DNA of 6,403 nucleotides. Origin: Thermofilum sp. ex4484_15. Lineage in GTDB: Archaea > Thermoproteota > Thermoprotei > Thermofilales > EX4484-15. Shown here piece by piece: positions 1 to 4,209 of the stretch (the stretch's first letter is position 1; every line of letters starts with the position of its first letter). A program made the position numbers and the translations under genes. The stretch covers positions 1-6,403 of the forward strand of contig NJEH01000050.1 in NCBI GenBank assembly GCA_002254595.1, given 5' to 3'. The notes beneath the pieces are model-generated. The model was not told the origin of the DNA. It searched no databases and worked only from the letters and a program-made list of their open reading frames with translations.

Positions 1-115
1 ATGTAGAGGTAACTACGGCCATTATTTGCGCTTCTTTAGCCCTTCTTAATACTTCATCGACTCTACCTATAAGTTCCTCATCCGTTAGATGACAGTGGAC
101 ATCTATTAAAACCAT
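1..115 (-). CDS. TatD-family metal-dependent hydrolase, N-terminal fragment
   Basis: Only the first 38 codons are present; the gene continues past the left edge. The translation begins MVLIDVHCHLTDEE. The Asp-Val-His-Cys-His stretch (His7 and His9) matches the N-terminal metal-binding HxH motif of the TatD/amidohydrolase superfamily, and the following helix and the strand ending AQIMAVVTST fit the start of its TIM barrel. Members of this family are two-metal-ion hydrolases, several with DNase or 3'-5' exonuclease activity; the substrate of this protein cannot be read from the fragment. The ATG at 115 follows the TAA of the radical SAM gene with no gap. A good archaeal SD, GGTGAT, lies four bases upstream inside that gene, so the start is well supported and co-transcription with trpS and the radical SAM gene is likely. 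The remaining metal ligands lie outside the window, so activity cannot be judged. Confidence 0.85.
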   Translation of the reverse strand, partial: MVLIDVHCHLTDEELIGRVDEVLRRAKEAQIMAVVTST

Positions 116-1129
116 TTAAATCACCCTAGCTACGTATATGTTATCCTTAACCCTTAGAACTTTAACTTTAATTTCCCTCCCAATAGGAGGCTTGTTATTT
201 ACGCCCACTATAGCTACGCTTCTACCTCTAGCTACACCTAACCACTCCCCCCTTAACCAGCCAGGCCCTGCTATCCTCACCCTAGTTACCTCGTAAAGTG
301 AGAAAACCTTAGGTAGAGGCCTAGCCCTATGTATTCCGAAATCCTTAGGGGATAATATTAACTTAACCCCGTATTCCGCCTCCCATAGTTTAAGGCTTTT
401 ATAAAAGTCGTACCATTTCATGGGCTTAACACCTTTAGGTTTCCTTCCGTATTTATGAGCTTCGTATTTCTGTATACCTAATGGAGGGGCCTTCTTACCA
501 GCTCCTATTTTTAGGGCTAGTTCTATTATCTTAGGTATCTCCCTATCGTTTAAACCGGGTACCCATACCGGAGTTATCATCAAATCCATGGAAGTATTTT
601 CAACTATATAGCGTGCTAAACGTATAACTCTATTCACATCGTAAGCTCGAGAGCCGGACAAGAACTTAGCTAACTCGGCATCTACAGCATCTATGGATAA
701 GTTAATCCTAGTAAGGCCGGCCTCCTCTAATTCCTCTATTATTCTTTCGGTCAGTAGGAATCCGTGGGTTTCCAGAGATATCGTAGTTACCTTCCCTATT
801 TCCCTTAGCTTCCTAACCAATTCCGTTAAATATGGATAAGTGAAGGGATCTCCTACACTATCGATGTGTACTAGAACTTCGCTTAACCCCTTACGATTTA
901 TTACCCATTTAAACCACGTTAATAGGTAGTCTGGTTCCACTAAGTACTCGCTAATTCTCCTTAAAGATTTAGGTCCCGCATCCGTAGAGCAGAAAATACA
1001 GGAAAGGGGGCAAAGGGAAGTAGGCCTTACTTGTATTAGGTTAGTACCCCTATCTATGAGGCCGAAAGCTACATGTCCTACTAACGGTATTCCACTATCC
1101 TTACTTATTTTAAGTAGTTCCCTTCCCAT
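116..1129 (-). CDS. Uncharacterised archaeal radical SAM protein with C-terminal TRAM-like domain
   Basis: This is a 337-residue radical SAM enzyme. The cluster-binding CxxxCxxC is seen as CPLSCIFC (Cys40, Cys44, Cys47). It is followed by SVGDP at 91-95 in the place of the SAM-contacting GGEP motif, and by barrel strands such as LSIDAVD (144-150) and PVWVPGLND (187-195). Residues from about 280 to 337 form a separate beta-rich region ending GREIKVKVLRVKDNIYVARV, which resembles a TRAM domain, an RNA-binding fold found in tRNA-modifying enzymes. It resembles, from memory, the uncharacterised archaeal Fe-S oxidoreductases of COG2100; no reaction is established for them as far as I know. The ATG shares its A with the TAA of trpS and has no clear SD of its own, which suggests translational coupling. 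The TatD-family gene follows directly. Lipoyl-synthase-like or MoaA-like roles are not supported, as there are no auxiliary cysteine motifs. The radical SAM call is firm; the RNA-related role is inference. Confidence 0.9.
   Translation of the reverse strand: MGRELLKISKDSGIPLVGHVAFGLIDRGTNLIQVRPTSLCPLSCIFCSTDAGPKSLRRISEYLVEPDYLLTWFKWVINRKGLSEVLVHIDSVGDPFTYPYLTELVRKLREIGKVTTISLETHGFLLTERIIEELEEAGLTRINLSIDAVDAELAKFLSGSRAYDVNRVIRLARYIVENTSMDLMITPVWVPGLNDREIPKIIELALKIGAGKKAPPLGIQKYEAHKYGRKPKGVKPMKWYDFYKSLKLWEAEYGVKLILSPKDFGIHRARPLPKVFSLYEVTRVRIAGPGWLRGEWLGVARGRSVAIVGVNNKPPIGREIKVKVLRVKDNIYVARVI
120..125 (-). promoter_or_regulatory. Shine-Dalgarno site of the TatD-family gene
   Basis: On the minus strand GGTGAT lies four bases before the ATG at 115. 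It can pair with the anti-SD at the 3' end of archaeal 16S rRNA. It sits inside the last codons of the upstream radical SAM gene, so the downstream gene can recruit its own ribosomes even though the two reading frames abut. Confidence 0.7.
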
Positions 1130-2253
1130 TAAAGCATGTGTTCAATTAATAACCTTTCTGCTAAATCCCTTACCTTCTCGCGTTTCTTACGGTGTTCGTC
1201 TACCCATTTGAGTACTTTTTCTACAGCTAATTGCTTACATTCGCCGCAGATCACTTCGCCTCCTTTACATTTATAGTACAATTCCCTTAAGGCTTCATCG
1301 CTTTCCTCGAAGTGTACCCTTAGCAATTCATATATCATGCAAATATCGGGATTCCCTCCCCGTTCCCTTTGCTCCTTAACCGTGGGCCTGCCGCCCGTAT
1401 AGGCGTTCATTATCTTACGCTTTATACTTTCGGGTTCTTCGGTTAACGTAAACATACCCATGGGGTTCCTCTTAGACATCTTCTCCCTCCCCGTTAGATC
1501 CCTTACTAATCTATGGTACGTAGCGCTAGGTAGTAAGAACCCGTAATCCTTTTCGTGCTTCTTAGCTAAATCCCTAGTTAAACGGATGTGGGGATCTTGA
1601 TCTACGCCTACCGGTACTATCGTAGGTTTAGGTCCTCCGAAATCCGGTAATTGAGGTAGTAATATATCACCTACTTGAATCAAAGCGGAAAAGTAGAGGC
1701 CGAAACTCTTTTCCCCATAAATTGCTTTAATGGTACTATAGGTAACATCCCTAGATAGTAAGCTAGCTAGCCTTAATACTCTTACTTCCTCGGACTGCTT
1801 ATATACGTAAACCCTCCTAGGATCCATGCCTAAAGCGAGCATATCCATAACGTTGTTTAATGCCACCTTACTGCTTACTTCTAAAGATTGCCTATTATCA
1901 TTGTAAGCCTCTACGTCAGCTATACAATAGAATAACCTTGCCTTATTGGATAATTTCTGGAAGAAGATCATTTCCTCAGCCGTAAGCTTAGATCCTAAAT
2001 GAAATTCCCCCGTGGGTTTAATACCTGACATTACTGCATACTCCTCACCCTCCCTTATGGCGTTTATTATCCTTTCTAAATCCCTATGCCCTATTATTAT
2101 CCTCCTCCTTAATAGCCTATGAGAAGTAGGTAATTGGGAAATTAATTCGCCCGTTAATGGTCTTATGCCGAAGGCTTTAAATAATTTATCATAGTCTTTA
2201 ATTAAGAACGAACTCCAAGGATCGAATTGCCTCACTACCTCCTCGTAGCCCAT
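1129..2253 (-). CDS. trpS: Tryptophan--tRNA ligase (TrpRS)
   Basis: This class I aminoacyl-tRNA synthetase charges tRNA(Trp) with tryptophan in the cytoplasm, using ATP. The protein has 374 residues, normal for the archaeal/eukaryotic-type enzyme, which has an N-terminal extension (here residues 1 to about 70) before the Rossmann fold. The HIGH-equivalent is TGEFHLGSK (81-89, core HLGS at 85-88). VGVDQDPHIRLTRD (215-228) is the typical TrpRS substrate-pocket segment, and the KMSKS-equivalent is KMSKR (258-262). The C-terminal helical domain holds four cysteines, Cys305, Cys329, Cys336 and Cys339, spaced C-x23-C-x6-C-x2-C, close to the iron-sulfur motif described for Thermotoga maritima TrpRS. 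It appears to be the first gene of a three-gene unit with the radical SAM and TatD-family genes. No SD precedes the ATG at 2253, but a TATA-like box about 30 bases upstream fits a leaderless transcript. Confidence 0.97.
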   Translation of the reverse strand: MGYEEVVRQFDPWSSFLIKDYDKLFKAFGIRPLTGELISQLPTSHRLLRRRIIIGHRDLERIINAIREGEEYAVMSGIKPTGEFHLGSKLTAEEMIFFQKLSNKARLFYCIADVEAYNDNRQSLEVSSKVALNNVMDMLALGMDPRRVYVYKQSEEVRVLRLASLLSRDVTYSTIKAIYGEKSFGLYFSALIQVGDILLPQLPDFGGPKPTIVPVGVDQDPHIRLTRDLAKKHEKDYGFLLPSATYHRLVRDLTGREKMSKRNPMGMFTLTEEPESIKRKIMNAYTGGRPTVKEQRERGGNPDICMIYELLRVHFEESDEALRELYYKCKGGEVICGECKQLAVEKVLKWVDEHRKKREKVRDLAERLLIEHML

Positions 2254-2279
2254 AGCGGGAAATTATACCCTTAAATGCC

Positions 2280-2292
2280 TATTAAACCTTTT
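2280..2292 (-). promoter_or_regulatory. Putative BRE/TATA promoter of the trpS operon
   Basis: On the minus strand AAAAGG followed by TTTAATA resembles an archaeal BRE plus TATA box. Its centre lies about 30 bases before the trpS ATG, so transcription would be expected to begin about 0-5 bases before the start codon, giving a leaderless mRNA. This agrees with the lack of an SD. A second TTTAAG a few bases downstream is too close to serve this start. The element begins just after the ClC stop codon, in a gap of only 45 bases. Confidence 0.5.
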
Positions 2293-2298
2293 ATGTTA

Positions 2299-4035
2299 TT
2301 AAAACTCTAGGACCGCTTTCCTGTAAGCGTTTATAATATCGTTCTCCGATATTATACCTATTAGCTTATTGGGATCACTTCTAGAGACCACGGGAAGTCT
2401 ATCCAATCTCTCTTTATACATTTTATCTAGTGCGATACTTAAACTCTCGTCGGGGTATGTTACTACTAATTTCCTCTTAGGTAAAATGTCCTTTACTTTT
2501 AGCTTACCCCTTAATTTAGTAGGCACTTTAATTACGTCGTTTATAGTTATCATACCTTCTAATTTATCGTTATCGACTACCGGAAAGCCCGTATGATTTG
2601 TCTCGTTAACTAGTAACTCCAAAGCTGAAAGGGGCATGTCCGGCCTTACCGTCACTACCTTTCTCGCCATAACCTCCCCTACCGAAATACTATCTAGTAT
2701 CAGCGGCCTGCCTACCTTTATATTAACTCCTCTCCTTTCTAACTTTATAGTATAGATTGACGAACCCTTAAGGAACGCATGAGCTACGAAGAAACTAGTA
2801 GTACAGGAGACCATAAGGGATGGTAAAATAGCATAGTTATTACACATCTCCGGTATCATTATCATAAGCGTTAATGGGGCTTGGGAGGCCCCAGCGAAGA
2901 GTGCAGCCATACCCGCTAAGGAATAAGCTAAGGGTTCACGTATTAACCCAGGAAATAATTGATAAAAGGTATAGCCTAAAGCGCCTCCTAACATCGTGCC
3001 TATATATAAGCTAGGTGCAAATACCCCCCCGCTACCTCCCGAACCTATAGTAAACGAGGTGGCTATTAACTTAATGAGCCCTAGCGTAAGTAATGTAATC
3101 AAAGGGAATCTATGGGCTAAAGCTGCGTTAATGCCCTCATAACCTACGCCCATTATGCCGTAAGTAGGGAAAGCGGCTCCTAGAACTCCTACTATTAACC
3201 CGCCCAAGGCTGGCTTTAAGGAATTTTTAATCCTTAATTTCTCGAATAGATCCTCGATTAAGTAAAAGAACTTTACCCATATTACCGCTAATATCCCGAA
3301 TACTATCCCTAATAGGAAGTAAAATGGGAGCTCCAACGCCGAGAACTTTAAGGATAAACCCTTTACCGTAAAGGCCGGGGTAGGGCCTAAATAAGCAGTA
3401 GCTACGGCCGTACCTACTACCGACGCCAAAATTACCGGTACTGCGTCAAAAGCCTCCACCCCCCTATAGAAGATCTCTAAGCCGAATAAAGCACCTCCTA
3501 GGGGGGCATTGAAGGTACCTGCTATACCGGATGCTAATCCGCATACTACTAGGAGCCTTCTATACTTAGGGGGTAAGTTAAGTAGTTGCGCTATGAGGGA
3601 TCCTATAGCCGCTCCTATTTGAGCTATGGGCCCCTCCCTCCCTGCACTACCTCCAGAACCTATGGTTACTGAGGATACCGCTATTTTAACTAACGCTATT
3701 CTTTTCCTTATCAGGCCTCCTTTTAGATGTACTGCTTCCATGACCTCAGGTACTCCATGTCCCTTCGTTTCGGGAGCTATCCTATTGACGATGGGCCCTA
3801 CTATGAGCCCGCCTAAGGCAGGTATTATTATAATGAAGGGATTATAGCCGTAGATACTTACGCTGGGGAAATATTTTAATAAATTACCGAAGAAAAGCGC
3901 CCTATTTAGACCTATCATTATCCTAAATATTATAGCTCCTAGTCCTCCGGCGACTCCTACTACCGCAGCTAGGGCGGTTACTATAGCCCAATTGCGTACA
4001 TATCTCGGGGTGAGTCCGCTAAACCTCTTGAACAT
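2299..4035 (-). CDS. ClC-family chloride channel/transporter with tandem CBS domains
   Basis: This is a 578-residue membrane protein of the ClC family, which moves Cl- and related anions across the cytoplasmic membrane. The three ion-pathway signatures are present: GHGVPEV (92-98), GSGGSAGREGP (126-136) and GSGGSGGVFAP (331-341). Glu134 in GREGP matches the external gating glutamate (Glu148 of E. coli ClC-ec1), and Tyr428 matches the pore tyrosine (Tyr445). In FNAPLGGALFGLEIF (175-189) the internal proton glutamate (Glu203 of ClC-ec1) is replaced by Ile188, a channel-like feature, and His93 stands where ClC-ec1 has pore Ser107. Many hydrophobic helices fill residues 15-425. Two CBS domains follow, at about 451-502 and 511-570; in other ClC proteins such pairs bind adenine nucleotides and regulate transport. 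The ATG at 4035 has an SD, AGGTGA, six bases upstream. The gene is apparently monocistronic, divergent from the PEP synthase gene. Whether it is a channel or an exchanger cannot be settled from sequence. Confidence 0.95.
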   Translation of the reverse strand: MFKRFSGLTPRYVRNWAIVTALAAVVGVAGGLGAIIFRIMIGLNRALFFGNLLKYFPSVSIYGYNPFIIIIPALGGLIVGPIVNRIAPETKGHGVPEVMEAVHLKGGLIRKRIALVKIAVSSVTIGSGGSAGREGPIAQIGAAIGSLIAQLLNLPPKYRRLLVVCGLASGIAGTFNAPLGGALFGLEIFYRGVEAFDAVPVILASVVGTAVATAYLGPTPAFTVKGLSLKFSALELPFYFLLGIVFGILAVIWVKFFYLIEDLFEKLRIKNSLKPALGGLIVGVLGAAFPTYGIMGVGYEGINAALAHRFPLITLLTLGLIKLIATSFTIGSGGSGGVFAPSLYIGTMLGGALGYTFYQLFPGLIREPLAYSLAGMAALFAGASQAPLTLMIMIPEMCNNYAILPSLMVSCTTSFFVAHAFLKGSSIYTIKLERRGVNIKVGRPLILDSISVGEVMARKVVTVRPDMPLSALELLVNETNHTGFPVVDNDKLEGMITINDVIKVPTKLRGKLKVKDILPKRKLVVTYPDESLSIALDKMYKERLDRLPVVSRSDPNKLIGIISENDIINAYRKAVLEF

Positions 4036-4041
4036 ATAACT

Positions 4042-4047
4042 TCACCT
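4042..4047 (-). promoter_or_regulatory. Shine-Dalgarno site of the ClC gene
   Basis: On the minus strand AGGTGA lies six bases before the ATG at 4035. It is a close match to the archaeal anti-SD complement and supports this ATG as the start. Confidence 0.75.
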
Positions 4048-4076
4048 TTTGATATCACTTACTAGATGAGCCCTAA

Positions 4077-4097
4077 TCCTTCAGATTAAAGGAAGGA
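4077..4097. repeat. Short inverted repeat in the divergent promoter region
   Basis: TCCTTC (4077-4082) and GAAGGA (4092-4097) are exact reverse complements separated by nine bases. The repeat lies at or just upstream of the predicted ClC transcription start and spans the weaker TATA candidate, so it could be a regulator site. A repeat this short can arise by chance, and no regulator family is recognised. Confidence 0.25.
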
Positions 4098-4101
4098 GAT
4101 C

Positions 4102-4116
4102 ATTAAAAATGTTTGC
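4102..4116 (-). promoter_or_regulatory. Putative promoter of the ClC gene
   Basis: Read leftward, CAAACA (a BRE-like stretch) is followed by TTTTTAAT, the best TATA-like box in the intergenic region for this direction. Transcription would start near 4076-4080, giving a leader of about 40-45 bases that contains the SD at 4042-4047. A weaker alternative box, TTTAATC at about 4084-4090, would give a leader of about 25 bases. Confidence 0.45.
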
Positions 4117-4154
4117 CCTATTGGACGCTAGAAGGGAGTAATAGCTGTAAACTA

Positions 4155-4168
4155 GAAACGCTTAAATA
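4155..4168 (+). promoter_or_regulatory. Putative promoter of the PEP synthase gene
   Basis: GAAACG (BRE-like) followed by CTTAAATA resembles an archaeal BRE/TATA pair. A start about 25 bases from the box centre places transcription near 4188-4192, giving a leader of only about 18-22 bases, just enough to hold the SD at 4195-4202. Confidence 0.5.
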
Positions 4169-4187
4169 TGATCCCATATTTAGTGCC

Positions 4188-4202
4188 ATGAGTAGGTGGT
4201 GA
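4188..4202 (+). other. Five-codon upstream reading frame (MSRW stop) over the pps SD
   Basis: ATG AGT AGG TGG TGA reads as a four-residue peptide. Its last codons are the SD of the PEP synthase gene, and its ATG lies at the predicted transcription start, so a leaderless start on it is conceivable. Because the SD sequence itself supplies the last codons and the stop, only the ATG two codons before it needs explaining, and chance is the simplest reading. Confidence 0.15.
4195..4202 (+). promoter_or_regulatory. Shine-Dalgarno site of the PEP synthase gene, within a small hairpin
   Basis: GGTGGTGA ends seven bases before the ATG at 4210 and is a strong archaeal SD. It fixes the start at 4210 rather than at the ATG at 4188, which meets a stop after four codons. 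The SD core GGTGA (4198-4202) is exactly the loop between TAGGT (4193-4197) and ACCTA (4203-4207), which are reverse complements. Confidence 0.75.
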
Positions 4203-4209
4203 ACCTAGT

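Noticed and set aside
2369..2596. Open frame of 75 codons on the plus strand
   Set aside because: It lies fully antisense to the CBS domains of the ClC gene, has no SD or recognisable domain, and the opposite frame has strong family motifs.
3626..3847. Open frame of 73 codons on the plus strand
   Set aside because: It is antisense to the ClC pore motifs (GREGP and GHGVP region); its proline-rich composition is that of a shadow of a real gene.
2299..4035. Functional cluster between the ClC gene and the trpS unit
   Set aside because: They are on the same strand and close, but trpS has its own promoter-like element and nothing in the products links anion transport to tRNA charging.
4188..4190. 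ATG at 4188 as the start of PEP synthase
   Set aside because: It reaches a stop after four codons and is out of frame; the ATG at 4210 has the SD and leads straight into the conserved N-terminus.
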